Assembly (NCBI GenBank): GCA_030151225.1
Contig: JASLEG010000268.1
Location: 1 to 13,767, forward strand
Direction: 5' to 3'
Origin: Burkholderia sp.
GTDB taxonomy: Bacteria; Pseudomonadota; Gammaproteobacteria; Burkholderiales; Burkholderiaceae
DNA length: 13,767 nucleotides
Shown: positions 1 to 7,564 of the stretch, piece after piece
Position numbering within the stretch: the stretch's first letter is position 1
How the letters are laid out: each line of letters opens with the position of its first letter
Notes under the pieces: model-generated
The model's database searches: none
What the model was told of the DNA's origin: nothing
The model's input: only the letters and a program-made list of their open reading frames with translations
Position numbers and translations under genes: made by a program

Positions 1-1
1 A

Positions 2-415
2 CGCGCCAGCGAGGCGCGTCGGGCCCGGGCGCGCGCCGCAAGCGAGGCGGCGCGGCCGCTTGCGCGGCTCGTGACCCTGCTCGACGTGCTGCGCGCGCTC
101 GACTATCGGGCCGTGATGCTGCTCGCGCTGCGTCAGGCCGGTGAGCACGCCGAGCTCGACATTCGCGCCGGCGATCCCGTCGCGGCCAGCCGCTGGTTGG
201 CGCGGCTGCGTGAGCGGCAGCCCGGGTGGCGGGTCGAGGTGTCGGCAGTCGATCGGGCTGAGGTCGCGGCCGGCAAGGCCGAGGCCGGGAGGCAGGCGAG
301 GCGGGGGGCGAGGGGCGGTGCGTCTGTCGGCCCGCTGCGCTTCATGGTACGGATCCACTGGGCCGAGCCGGCGGTGCGGGCCGAGTTGGCGGCCGGCCGG
401 GGAGGTCGGGGATGA
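2..415 (+). CDS. pilN: PilN-like pilus/competence assembly protein, C-terminal part (5' end outside window)
   Basis: The reading frame is open from the first base of the window and gives 137 residues before the stop, so the N-terminus and membrane segment lie upstream. PilN is a bitopic inner-membrane protein. With PilM, PilO and PilP it forms the alignment complex of type IV pili or DNA-uptake pseudopili. Visible residues about 22-82 look like the PilN periplasmic ferredoxin-like domain: a hydrophobic 'LVTLLDVLRAL' helix, 'VMLLALRQAGEHAELDIRAGD', and a helix with 'WLARLRERQPGW' followed by a 'VEVSAV' strand. The tail is rich in Ala, Arg and Gly. The stop overlaps the next start by ATGA. The assignment rests mainly on context, with PilO/PilP-like and secretin genes directly downstream, because PilN sequences are weakly conserved. 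GTG at 71 could be read as a start, but the frame and the domain both continue upstream of it. Confidence 0.72.
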   Translation, partial: RASEARRARARAASEAARPLARLVTLLDVLRALDYRAVMLLALRQAGEHAELDIRAGDPVAASRWLARLRERQPGWRVEVSAVDRAEVAAGKAEAGRQARRGARGGASVGPLRFMVRIHWAEPAVRAELAAGRGGRG

Positions 416-1272
416 GCGGCGCATCGTGGGGCGCGAATGGCTGGCCGCTCGCGGGCCGGCGCCGGCTCGCGGGGCTCGCGGCCATGGTGCTGGCGGGCTT
501 CGGTGGCGTGTATGCGGCTGCGGGCAGGCAGGACTGGAGCGGAGCCGATGCGGCGCGCGCCCGGCACGAGGTGGCTGCGGCGGAGCAGGCGCGGGTCGAG
601 CGGGTGTTGCGCAACCGGCCGATCGAGGGTGAGGAAGCGGTGGCTGCCGCGTCTTCCATGTCGGGGGGCGCCGTCGTGACCGGGCGCGATCCGGCGTGGC
701 AGCTTGCCGTCGCCGCGCACGATCACGGCCTGCATCTGCGCCGGCTCGCGCCGGCGCCGGCCGAGGGCGGCGGTGGAAAGGCCGGCGAGGTGTCGGCGGT
801 GCAGTTCGACGTTGCCGGCGATGGCCGCCTCGCATCGATCGCGGCCTGGATCCGTTCGCTCGCCCGGTTGCCGATCGGCGTCGTGCCGCTGCGGGTCGAC
901 ATCCGGCGGCGCGATGTGGGCGCGTCGTTCTCGGTGCGGGTCGCGGTGTCGCCGGTGCCGAGCGTGAGTCAGGCGGATCGCGAGCGTGAGGACGGCGCGG
1001 CGCCCGCCGCTTCGGATCCTTTGCTGGCGGGTGCTGCCGAAGCCGATTTCGGCGGCCACGAGATCGCGGTGCCGCCGCGTCTGGCCGGCATCGTCGGCGA
1101 TGCGCGGCGCGGGCTTGCGCTGTTCGATACCGGCGTGGGGCCGTGGTGCGCAACGGTGGGCGAGCAGGTCGGCACCGAGCGCGTCGAGCGCATCGATGGC
1201 GGCGGCGTCTGGCTCGGGGCCGCCGACGGGCGCCGGCGACGAGTGGCGCTGATGGCGGGAGGCGAGCGATGA
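412..1272 (+). CDS. PilO-like / PilP-like fusion protein of the pilus alignment complex
   Basis: This 286-residue protein appears to join two alignment-complex modules. Residues 1-18 are a short cytoplasmic stretch and 19-37 a single membrane helix. Residues 45-68 are an Ala/Arg/Glu-rich helix, probably coiled coil, and about 92-180 match the periplasmic PilO type ('PAWQLAVAAHDHGLHLRRL', then a strand-rich part). A low-complexity acidic/Ala linker covers about 185-215. Residues 222-282 resemble the beta domain of PilP/GspC: 'PRLAGIVGDARRGLALFDTG', a 'VGEQVG' turn and a basic last strand 'RRRRVAL'. PilP is normally a separate lipoprotein that contacts the secretin N-domains; no lipobox is present here. 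The start overlaps the pilN stop (ATGA) and is preceded by GGGGAGG at 399-405. It could also be annotated simply as a hypothetical or PilO protein. Confidence 0.72.
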   Translation: MSGASWGANGWPLAGRRRLAGLAAMVLAGFGGVYAAAGRQDWSGADAARARHEVAAAEQARVERVLRNRPIEGEEAVAAASSMSGGAVVTGRDPAWQLAVAAHDHGLHLRRLAPAPAEGGGGKAGEVSAVQFDVAGDGRLASIAAWIRSLARLPIGVVPLRVDIRRRDVGASFSVRVAVSPVPSVSQADREREDGAAPAASDPLLAGAAEADFGGHEIAVPPRLAGIVGDARRGLALFDTGVGPWCATVGEQVGTERVERIDGGGVWLGAADGRRRRVALMAGGER

Positions 1273-3077
1273 GGTGGGCTCGATGCGGGCGCTGGCCGGT
1301 TCGCCTGATGTTCTGCGTTGCGCTCGGCGCGGGCACGGTGCGTCCTGCCGCCGCGATGCTGCCGCCACCGCTGCCGGTCGCGATGCCATACGGCGCGAAG
1401 TTCGACACCGGTGCGGCCGGCGTCGCGCCCGTGGCCGATTTCGACGGACTCGGCGTGTTCGACGCCGAGGCGGGGCGCACCCGCGGCACGCGGGCGCTCG
1501 ACGCGCAGGAGGCCGAGCCCGCGCCTGCGCTGCCGGCGCAGCCGTCCGCCCCGGCGGCCACCGCACCCGCGGCGCGAGACGCCGATTCGTCGTCCGGAGC
1601 CGAGCCGGAACCCGCACCGCCGCCGCCACTCGAAGGCCCGCCCGTGCCGCTGCCCCCGCCGCTCCGGCTGTCGGGCGCGGCCGCGCCACCGCCGCTCGCC
1701 GCGGACCGTCGCCGGATTTCCCTCGATCTGCAGCAGGCGCCGCTTGCGGCCGCGTTCGATGCGTTCGCGCGTTTCACGGGCCGCAGCATCGTGCTGAGCG
1801 GCCGGGTGCAGGGCGCCGTCACGCTGCGCATCCAGTCGGTGCCGTGGCGCGACGCGTTCGACGCGCTGCTCGACGCGAACGGGCTCGCCATGGCCACCCG
1901 CGGCGACGTGATCTGGGTCGCGCCGGTGGCCGAACTGGCGGCGCGCGAGCGCGCACGCTTCGAGGCCCACGCGCGCGAGGCCGATCTGGAGCCGCTCGCG
2001 AGCCGCAGCTTCTTGCTGCGCTACCCGCGCGCGGCGGACGTCGCGCGGCTGCTCTCGGGCGCCGGCGGCGCGAGTGGCGGGGCCGGGCAGCGTGTGCTGT
2101 CCAGACGTGGCTCGGTGCTGGCCGATCCGCGCACCAACCTGCTGTTCGTCACAGACCTCGACGCGCGGCTCGCGCAGATCGCCACGCTGATCGACGAGCT
2201 CGACCGCCCGGCGCGGCAGGTGCTGATCGAGGCCCGCATCGTGGAGGGCGAGCGCGGCTTTTCACGCGAGCTGGGGGCACGGCTCGCGCTGCGCACGCGG
2301 TCGATGGCGCGCGGCGGCGGGGTGGATGGTTCGGGGGCAACCGGCTCGGCGGGCGCCAGCCCGTCCGGCACCCCGTCCGGCGGCGCCGACGCCCATGCCA
2401 CCGGCCTCGTCGGTGGCCCGCAAGGGCGCCTCTCCGATCTCGCGGCGCGCCCGCTGGCCGGTTTCGAGGCTGCCACCGCCGGCCTCACGCTGTTCGTGGC
2501 CGGCGCCTCGCGCCTGCTCGACATCGAGCTGAGCGCGCTCGAAACCGAGGGGCGGGGCCAGATCGTCTCGCGGCCGAGCGTGGTCACGGCCGATCGCGCG
2601 CCGGCGCTGGTCGAGCAGGGCACCGAGCTGCCCTATCAGGCCAAGGTGGGGCGCGGCGTGTCCGGCGTGCAATTCCGCCGCGCCACCCTGAAGCTCGAGG
2701 TCGAGCCGCAGATCACGCCCGACGGCCACGTGGTGCTCGATCTCGACATCGCCAAGGACAGCGTCGGTGAGCAGACCGACGCCGGGCCGGCGATCCACAC
2801 CAAGCACGTGCACACGCGCGTCGAGGTCGAAAATGGGGGCACGGTCTCGATCGGCGGGATTTACGAGCGAAACGAGTGGGACGATGTGACTCGCGTGCCG
2901 GTCTTGGGCAAAATACCGGTTTTGGGTGCGTTGTTCCGCCACAAGTCGCGCCGCGAGCGGGCGAACGAACTGGTGGTTTACATCACGCCGCGCGTCGTTG
3001 GTGCTCCGGCACCGGTGGCCGAACCGGGCGGCGAGCCCGCCGGGCCGGCGCCCCTCGGGGCCGCGCCGCCCGACTGA
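1269..3077 (+). CDS. pilQ: Secretin of the PilQ/HofQ type (type IV pilus / DNA uptake outer-membrane channel)
   Basis: This 602-residue protein should form the outer-membrane ring through which a pilus or competence pseudopilus, and incoming DNA, pass. Residues 1-29 are a Sec signal peptide ending 'RPAAA'. Residues about 80-147 are a Pro/Ala/Glu linker. An STN/N0 domain lies at about 148-220 and an N1/KH-like domain at about 246-318, including 'LADPRTNLLFVTD'. The secretin core runs from about 320 to 577, with 'QIVSRPSVVTAD', 'EQGTELPYQ' and the diagnostic 'VPVLGKIPVLGALFRHKS' and 'ELVVYITPRVV' at the end. No AMIN domains are seen in front, and it is shorter than a typical PilQ, closer to HofQ/ComQ types. 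A Gly/Ser-rich insert sits at about 347-385. The ATG at 1269 was chosen because it overlaps the previous stop (ATGA) and follows GGGAGG at 1257-1262; GTG at 1143 would only add out-of-context basic residues. Confidence 0.93.
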   Translation: MRWARCGRWPVRLMFCVALGAGTVRPAAAMLPPPLPVAMPYGAKFDTGAAGVAPVADFDGLGVFDAEAGRTRGTRALDAQEAEPAPALPAQPSAPAATAPAARDADSSSGAEPEPAPPPPLEGPPVPLPPPLRLSGAAAPPPLAADRRRISLDLQQAPLAAAFDAFARFTGRSIVLSGRVQGAVTLRIQSVPWRDAFDALLDANGLAMATRGDVIWVAPVAELAARERARFEAHAREADLEPLASRSFLLRYPRAADVARLLSGAGGASGGAGQRVLSRRGSVLADPRTNLLFVTDLDARLAQIATLIDELDRPARQVLIEARIVEGERGFSRELGARLALRTRSMARGGGVDGSGATGSAGASPSGTPSGGADAHATGLVGGPQGRLSDLAARPLAGFEAATAGLTLFVAGASRLLDIELSALETEGRGQIVSRPSVVTADRAPALVEQGTELPYQAKVGRGVSGVQFRRATLKLEVEPQITPDGHVVLDLDIAKDSVGEQTDAGPAIHTKHVHTRVEVENGGTVSIGGIYERNEWDDVTRVPVLGKIPVLGALFRHKSRRERANELVVYITPRVVGAPAPVAEPGGEPAGPAPLGAAPPD

Positions 3078-3113
3078 GCGCCGGCCGCCCGCGCTCGACA
3101 AGGCCGGCGCTTT
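3076..3113 (+). terminator. GC-rich hairpin after the secretin gene (terminator or attenuator candidate)
   Basis: GCGCCGGCC at 3078-3086 pairs perfectly with GGCCGGCGC at 3102-3110 across a 15-base loop. The A of the stop codon can add a pair with the first of three T residues at 3111-3113. The stem is strong, but the T tract is short and the loop long, so termination before aroK may be partial. Confidence 0.45.
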
Positions 3114-3150
3114 GCCAGTAAGCTGCGCCACACACCAGCAAGATTGAAGC

Positions 3151-3164
3151 AGAGGAAGCCGTTG
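3151..3164 (+). promoter_or_regulatory. Ribosome binding site deciding the aroK TTG start
   Basis: AGAGGA at 3151-3156 lies five bases before TTG at 3162. The other in-frame TTG at 3144 has no purine-rich sequence in front of it, and it sits upstream of this Shine-Dalgarno element. Confidence 0.6.
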
Positions 3165-3716
3165 CAAGCGCGGGACCCACACGCAAGCGTATTTTTCGTC
3201 GGGCTCATGGGGGCGGGTAAAACCACCGTGGGTCGTGCGGTCGCGCGCCGTCTCGACAGGCCGTTCTTCGATTCCGACCACGAAATCGAGGCGCGCACGG
3301 GCACGCGCATCCCGCTCATCTTCGAACTCGAGGGCGAAGCGGGCTTCCGCGACCGCGAGCAGAAGATGATCGACGAGCTGTCGCAGCGCGGCAATACCGT
3401 GCTGGCCACCGGCGGCGGCGCGGTGATCCGTCCCGAAAATCGCGAGGTGCTGCGCTCGCGCGGCATCGTCATCTATCTGCGTGCCAATCCGCACGATCTC
3501 TGGTTACGTACCCGCAAGGACAAGAATCGCCCGCTGCTGCAGACGGAAGATCCGAAGGCGCGCCTCGAGGCGCTCTACCAGGTGCGCGATCCGCTCTACC
3601 GCGAATGCGCGCACTTCGTGATCGAAACCGGTCGCCCGTCCGTCAACGGCCTCGTCAACATGGTGCTGATGCAGCTGGAGCTGGCCGGCATCGTCGCCAA
3701 GCCGCTACAAGCATGA
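3162..3716 (+). CDS. aroK: Shikimate kinase
   Basis: Cytosolic enzyme that transfers phosphate from ATP to the 3-hydroxyl of shikimate, the fifth step towards chorismate and aromatic amino acids. From TTG at 3162 the protein has 184 residues, the usual length for the family. Walker A 'GLMGAGKTT' is at 14-22. The shikimate-binding 'DSDHEIE' is at 37-43 with 'GFRDRE' at 61-66, and 'ATGGGA' is at 82-87. The LID region 'RKDKNRPLL' is at 118-126, and 'RDPLYRE' is at 142-148. The start was chosen for its well-placed AGAGGA; TTG at 3144 would add six residues (MKQRKP) and cannot be excluded. The stop overlaps the aroB ATG by ATGA, so the two consecutive-pathway enzymes are probably co-translated. 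Position just after a pilus secretin gene is a common arrangement in proteobacteria. Confidence 0.95.
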   Translation: MQARDPHASVFFVGLMGAGKTTVGRAVARRLDRPFFDSDHEIEARTGTRIPLIFELEGEAGFRDREQKMIDELSQRGNTVLATGGGAVIRPENREVLRSRGIVIYLRANPHDLWLRTRKDKNRPLLQTEDPKARLEALYQVRDPLYRECAHFVIETGRPSVNGLVNMVLMQLELAGIVAKPLQA

Positions 3717-4792
3717 TTACCGTCAATGTCGATCTCGGCGATCGCGCCTACCCGATTCACATCGGCGACGGCCTGATCGGCCGCACCGAGCTGTTCGCGC
3801 CGCACATCAAGGGCGCCGCCGTCACCATCGTGACCAACACCACCGTCGATCCGCTGTACGGCGACACGCTGCGCGCCGCGCTCGCGCCACTCGGCAAGCA
3901 GGTCAACACCGTGGTGCTGCCCGACGGCGAATCCTACAAGCAGTGGGAAACGCTGAACCTGATCTTCGACGGGCTGCTCGGCTCGCGCGCCGACCGCAAG
4001 ACCACGCTGATCGCGCTCGGCGGCGGCGTGGTGGGCGACATGACCGGCTTCGCGGCGGCCTGCTACATGCGCGGCGTGCCGTTCATCCAGGTGCCCACCA
4101 CGCTGCTCTCGCAGGTGGATTCGTCGGTCGGCGGCAAGACCGGCATCAATCACCCGCTCGGCAAGAACATGATCGGCGCGTTCTACCAGCCGCAGGCCGT
4201 GATCGCCGACATCGGCGCGCTGCGCACGCTGCCCGATCGCGAGCTGGCCGCCGGCGTGGCCGAGGTGATCAAGACCGGCGCGATCGCCGACACCGCGTTC
4301 TTCGACTGGATCGAGGCGAGCGTCGAGGCGCTGAACCGCCGCGAGCCGGCCGTGCTGACCGAGGCAGTGAAGCGCTCGTGCGAGATCAAGGCGAGCGTGG
4401 TGGCGGCCGACGAACGCGAGGGCGGGCTGCGCGCGATCCTCAATTTCGGCCATACCTTCGGCCACGCGATCGAGGCCGGGCTCGGCTACGGCGAGTGGCT
4501 GCACGGCGAGGCGGTGGGCTGCGGCATGGTGATGGCGGCCGACCTGTCGGTGCGGCTGGGCCGGCTCGACGACGCGTCGCGCCAGCGCCTGAACCGCGTG
4601 ATCGCGGCCGCGCACCTGCCCGTGCGCGCCCCCGAGCTTGGCGCGGCGCGCTACGTCGAGCTGATGCAGGTGGACAAGAAGGCCGAGGCTGGCGCGATCA
4701 AGTTCATCGTGCTCGACCGGCTCGGCGCCGCCTCGATCACCGCGGCGTCCGACGACACGGTCGAGGCCACGCTGGCCGCCGCCGTGCAATGA
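3713..4792 (+). CDS. aroB: 3-dehydroquinate synthase
   Basis: Cytosolic NAD+- and metal-dependent enzyme that converts 3-deoxy-D-arabino-heptulosonate 7-phosphate to 3-dehydroquinate, the second step of the shikimate pathway. The 359-residue product has the normal length. The nucleotide-binding loop 'GGGVVGDMTGF' is at 103-113, followed by 'QVPTTLLSQVDSSVGGKTG' at 126-144 and 'GKNMIGAF' at 150-157. Likely metal ligands are E184 ('GVAEVIKTG'), H247 ('NFGHTFGH') and H264 ('LHGEAVG'). The start ATG overlaps the aroK stop as ATGA and has no clear Shine-Dalgarno of its own, which suggests translation depends on aroK. An in-frame start far upstream (3605) would lie inside aroK and gives unrelated arginine-rich sequence. 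Nothing is missing or broken. Confidence 0.97.
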   Translation: MITVNVDLGDRAYPIHIGDGLIGRTELFAPHIKGAAVTIVTNTTVDPLYGDTLRAALAPLGKQVNTVVLPDGESYKQWETLNLIFDGLLGSRADRKTTLIALGGGVVGDMTGFAAACYMRGVPFIQVPTTLLSQVDSSVGGKTGINHPLGKNMIGAFYQPQAVIADIGALRTLPDRELAAGVAEVIKTGAIADTAFFDWIEASVEALNRREPAVLTEAVKRSCEIKASVVAADEREGGLRAILNFGHTFGHAIEAGLGYGEWLHGEAVGCGMVMAADLSVRLGRLDDASRQRLNRVIAAAHLPVRAPELGAARYVELMQVDKKAEAGAIKFIVLDRLGAASITAASDDTVEATLAAAVQ

Positions 4793-4838
4793 AGCCCTGA
4801 ATCGATACACGGCGCCGGATCGGCCGGCGCCCCGCAGT

Positions 4839-4851
4839 GGAGGAGACAGTG
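4839..4851 (+). promoter_or_regulatory. Ribosome binding site deciding the dgt GTG start
   Basis: GGAGGAGA at 4839-4846 ends two bases before GTG at 4849, with the GGAGG core five bases away. The alternative GTG at 4837 overlaps this element and has nothing comparable in front, so 4849 is preferred. Confidence 0.65.
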
Positions 4852-6072
4852 AGCGAAACACCCCGCGAGTTGCCACACCCCACCGATGCAGACGCCGCGC
4901 GGCGCGCCCGCTCGGGCGGCCCGGTGGCCGCACCGACCGTTGCCGCGCTCGAGGCGCATCTCGCACCCTATGCCGCCCATTCGGCGCTCACGCGTGGCCG
5001 CCGCCATGCCGAAACGCCGCCCGCGGCGCGCACCGAATTCCAGCGTGACCGCGACCGCATCGTGCATTCGACGGCCTTCCGCCGCCTCGAATACAAGACC
5101 CAGGTATTCGTGAACCACGAAGGCGACCTGTTCCGCACGCGCCTGACCCACAGCCTCGAAGTCGCGCAGATCGCCCGCTCGGTGGCGCGCAACCTGCGCC
5201 TGAACGAGGATCTGGTGGAGGCGATCTCGCTCGCCCACGATCTCGGCCACACGCCGTTCGGCCATGCCGGCCAGGATGCGCTGAACGCCTGCATGCGCGA
5301 GCACGGCGGCTTCGAGCACAATCTGCAGAGCCTGGCCGTGGTGGACGAGCTCGAGGAGCATTACGGCGCGTTCGACGGCCTGAACCTCTGCTTCGAGACG
5401 CGCGAGGGCATCCTCAAGCACTGCTCGCGCGAGAACGCGCGCCAGCTCGGCGCGCTCGGCGAGCGCTTCCTCGAGGGCCGCCGCCCGTCGCTCGAGGCGC
5501 AGATCGCCAACATCGCCGACGAGATCGCCTACAACAACCACGACGTGGACGACGGCCTGCGCTCGGGCCTGATCACAATTCCGCAGCTGGCCGGCGTGGC
5601 GCTGTGGCGCCGCCATTACGACGCCGCGCTGGCCGATTTCCCGTCGCTGGACGGCCGCCGGCTCGTGCACGAAACCGTGCGCCGCATCATCAACACGCTG
5701 ATCGTCGACCTGATCGACTCGACCACGCGCAACCTGGCCGAGCACGCGCCGGCCTCGCTGGACGACGTGCGACGCTGCCCGCAGCTGGTCGCGCACAGCC
5801 CGGTGATCGCCGAGGAGGCGGCCGAGCTCAAGCGCTTCCTGTTCCGCAACCTCTATCGGCACTACAAGGTGATGCGCATGGCCAACAAGGCGCAGCGCGT
5901 CGTCACCGGCCTCTACGACGCGTTCACCGAGGATCCGCGCCTGCTGCCGCCCGCCTACCAGACCGACGACGCGGCCGCTCAGCCGCGCCTGGTCGCGCAT
6001 TACATCGCCGGAATGACCGACCGTTTCGCGATGAAGGAATACCAACGTCTGTTTGTCATGGACGAGAACTAG
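4849..6072 (+). CDS. dgt: Deoxyguanosinetriphosphate triphosphohydrolase-like protein (HD superfamily)
   Basis: Cytosolic HD-domain enzyme expected to split dNTPs into the deoxynucleoside and tripolyphosphate, adjusting dNTP pools. The 407-residue length fits the shorter dGTPase-like type 2 subfamily rather than the 500-residue E. coli Dgt. Substrate specificity (dGTP or several dNTPs, often allosterically activated) cannot be read from sequence. Conserved elements are 'DRDRIVHSTAFRRLEYKTQVF' at about 67-87, 'RTRLTHSLEV' with metal ligand H101, the HD pair H130-D131 in 'AHDLGHTPFGH', and 'IADEIAYNNHD' at about 222-232 with the last metal ligand D224. The first 25 residues or so are an uncharacterised polar extension. 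It lies 56 bases after aroB in the same direction and probably shares its transcript; the ugp operon begins 77 bases later. Confidence 0.94.
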   Translation: MSETPRELPHPTDADAARRARSGGPVAAPTVAALEAHLAPYAAHSALTRGRRHAETPPAARTEFQRDRDRIVHSTAFRRLEYKTQVFVNHEGDLFRTRLTHSLEVAQIARSVARNLRLNEDLVEAISLAHDLGHTPFGHAGQDALNACMREHGGFEHNLQSLAVVDELEEHYGAFDGLNLCFETREGILKHCSRENARQLGALGERFLEGRRPSLEAQIANIADEIAYNNHDVDDGLRSGLITIPQLAGVALWRRHYDAALADFPSLDGRRLVHETVRRIINTLIVDLIDSTTRNLAEHAPASLDDVRRCPQLVAHSPVIAEEAAELKRFLFRNLYRHYKVMRMANKAQRVVTGLYDAFTEDPRLLPPAYQTDDAAAQPRLVAHYIAGMTDRFAMKEYQRLFVMDEN

Positions 6073-6149
6073 ACTGCCTGCCGCTCGCAACGGGCAGATC
6101 GAGACGGCCGGCCACTCGCGCCGAGCCGCAATACAACGGAGATAGGTCG

Positions 6150-7475
6150 ATGAAAGTGAACACCCTGGTGCGCTCGCTGGCTGCCGGCGGCATGATCTGG
6201 TTCGGAATGCAGAACACTGCGTTCGCGGCCACGGAAATCCAGTTCTGGCACGCGATGGAAGCGGCGCTCGGCGACAAGGTCAATGCGATCGCCGAGCAGT
6301 TCAATGCCTCGCAGAGCGACTACAAGATCGTGCCGGTGTTCAAGGGGACCTACGACCAGGCACTCGCCGCCGGCATCTCGGCCTATCGCAGCGGCAACGC
6401 GCCGGCGATCCTGCAGGTGTACGAGGTCGGCACCGCCACCATGATGCAGGCGAAGAAGGCCGTGATCCCGGTGTCCGACGTGTTCCGCCAGGCCGGCGTG
6501 CCGCTCGACGAGAAGGCCTTCGTGCCGACCGTGGCGAGCTACTACAGCGACGCGAAGACGGGCCAGCTGGTGTCGATGCCATTCAACAGCTCCACGCCGG
6601 TGCTGTATTACAACAAGGACCTGTTCCGCAAGGCCGGGCTCGATCCGAACCAGCCGCCGAAGACCTGGGCGGAGCTGCGCGCCGACACCGAGAAGCTGCG
6701 CAAGAGCGGCGCGAGCTGCGGCTACACCACCGGCTGGCAGGGCTGGATCCAGCTCGAGAACTACAGCGCCTGGCACGGGCTGCCGTTCGCGTCGCGCAAC
6801 AACGGCTTCGACGGCACCGATGCCGTGCTCGAATTCAACAAGCCGCAGCAGGTCGCGCACATCGCCTTCCTGCAGCAGATGGCCAAGGACGGCACCTTCA
6901 CCTACGTGGGCCGCAAGGACGAGGCCACGGCCAAGTTCTACAGCGGCGACTGCGCGATCATGACCACCTCGTCGGGCGCGCTCGCCACCATCCGCAAGTA
7001 CGCGAAGTTCGAGATCGGCACCGGCATGATGCCGTACGACGCCGACGTGAAGGGCGCGCCGCAGAACGCGATCATCGGCGGCGCGAGCCTGTGGGTGCTC
7101 GGTGGCAAGGACGCGAACACCTACAGGGGCGTCGCGAAATTCCTCGCGTATCTGAGCTCGGCGCCGGTGGCCGCCAAGTGGCATCAGGACACCGGCTATC
7201 TGCCGGTCACCACCGCGGCCTACGACCTGACGCGCCAGCAGGGCTTCTACGCGAAGAACCCCGGCGCCGACACGGCCACCCGGCAGATGCTGAACAAGCC
7301 GCCGTTGCCGTTCACGAAGGGGCTGCGTCTCGGCAACATGCCGCAGATCCGCACCGTGGTGGACGAGGAACTCGAGCAGGTGTGGGCGCAGAAGCTTACG
7401 CCGCAGGCCGCGCTCGACGCGGCCGTGGCGCGCGGCAACGAGCTGCTGCGCCGCTTCGAGAGGCAGGGCTCCTGA
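6150..7475 (+). CDS. ugpB: sn-glycerol-3-phosphate ABC transporter, periplasmic substrate-binding protein
   Basis: Periplasmic receptor that captures glycerol-3-phosphate (and in E. coli glycerophosphodiesters) and delivers it to the UgpAE permease. The product has 441 residues; E. coli UgpB has 438. A signal peptide covers residues 1-26, ending 'TAFA', and mature sequence begins 'ATEIQFWHAM', typical of this family-1 binding protein. Other characteristic parts are 'FNASQSDYKIVPVFKGTYD', 'GNAPAILQVYEVGTATM', 'MPFNSSTPVLYYNKDLF', and 'GGASLWVLGG' near the ligand cleft. The ATG at 6150 is preceded by GGAGA at 6138-6142, seven bases away. A much longer open frame upstream is only read-through of the dgt region. 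It is the first gene of ugpBAECQ, and I see no Pho box in the 77 bases before it. Confidence 0.95.
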   Translation: MKVNTLVRSLAAGGMIWFGMQNTAFAATEIQFWHAMEAALGDKVNAIAEQFNASQSDYKIVPVFKGTYDQALAAGISAYRSGNAPAILQVYEVGTATMMQAKKAVIPVSDVFRQAGVPLDEKAFVPTVASYYSDAKTGQLVSMPFNSSTPVLYYNKDLFRKAGLDPNQPPKTWAELRADTEKLRKSGASCGYTTGWQGWIQLENYSAWHGLPFASRNNGFDGTDAVLEFNKPQQVAHIAFLQQMAKDGTFTYVGRKDEATAKFYSGDCAIMTTSSGALATIRKYAKFEIGTGMMPYDADVKGAPQNAIIGGASLWVLGGKDANTYRGVAKFLAYLSSAPVAAKWHQDTGYLPVTTAAYDLTRQQGFYAKNPGADTATRQMLNKPPLPFTKGLRLGNMPQIRTVVDEELEQVWAQKLTPQAALDAAVARGNELLRRFERQGS

Positions 7476-7481
7476 GGCCCG

Positions 7482-7509
7482 CGCGGCGCGCCTTCTCCGG
7501 CGCGCCGCG
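7482..7509. repeat. Perfect 11-bp inverted repeat between ugpB and ugpA
   Basis: CGCGGCGCGCC at 7482-7492 is exactly complementary to GGCGCGCCGCG at 7499-7509, with a six-base loop (TTCTCC). It starts seven bases after the ugpB stop and has no T tract. As RNA it would be a very stable intercistronic hairpin. The likely role is to protect the 3' end of the binding-protein message or reduce transcription into ugpA, as known for hairpins after other binding-protein genes such as malE. The role is inferred. Confidence 0.6.
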
Positions 7510-7536
7510 TGCCTCCGCCGCCTTGCCGCTGCCGCC

Positions 7537-7564
7537 CTCGACCTCGACCTCGACGGATCTCGAC
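7537..7564 (+). repeat. CTCGAC hexamer repeat in front of ugpA
   Basis: CTCGAC occurs three times in tandem at 7537-7554 and once more at 7559-7564, ending two bases before the ugpA ATG. The region lacks a good Shine-Dalgarno; only GGA at 7555-7557 is available. Confidence 0.6.

Noticed and set aside
1143..1268. GTG at 1143 as the secretin start
   Set aside because: It would place an arginine-rich stretch before the signal peptide and overlap the previous gene by 130 bases; ATG at 1269 has both a Shine-Dalgarno and an ATGA overlap.
133..1970. Long minus-strand open frames opposite the pil genes
   Set aside because: They are arginine/alanine-rich mirror frames of GC-rich coding DNA, with no family features, while the plus-strand frames carry clear domains and coupled starts.
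6053..6059. TTGTCAT as a Pho box for ugpB
   Set aside because: A single heptamer inside the end of dgt with no partner repeat 11 bases away on either side.
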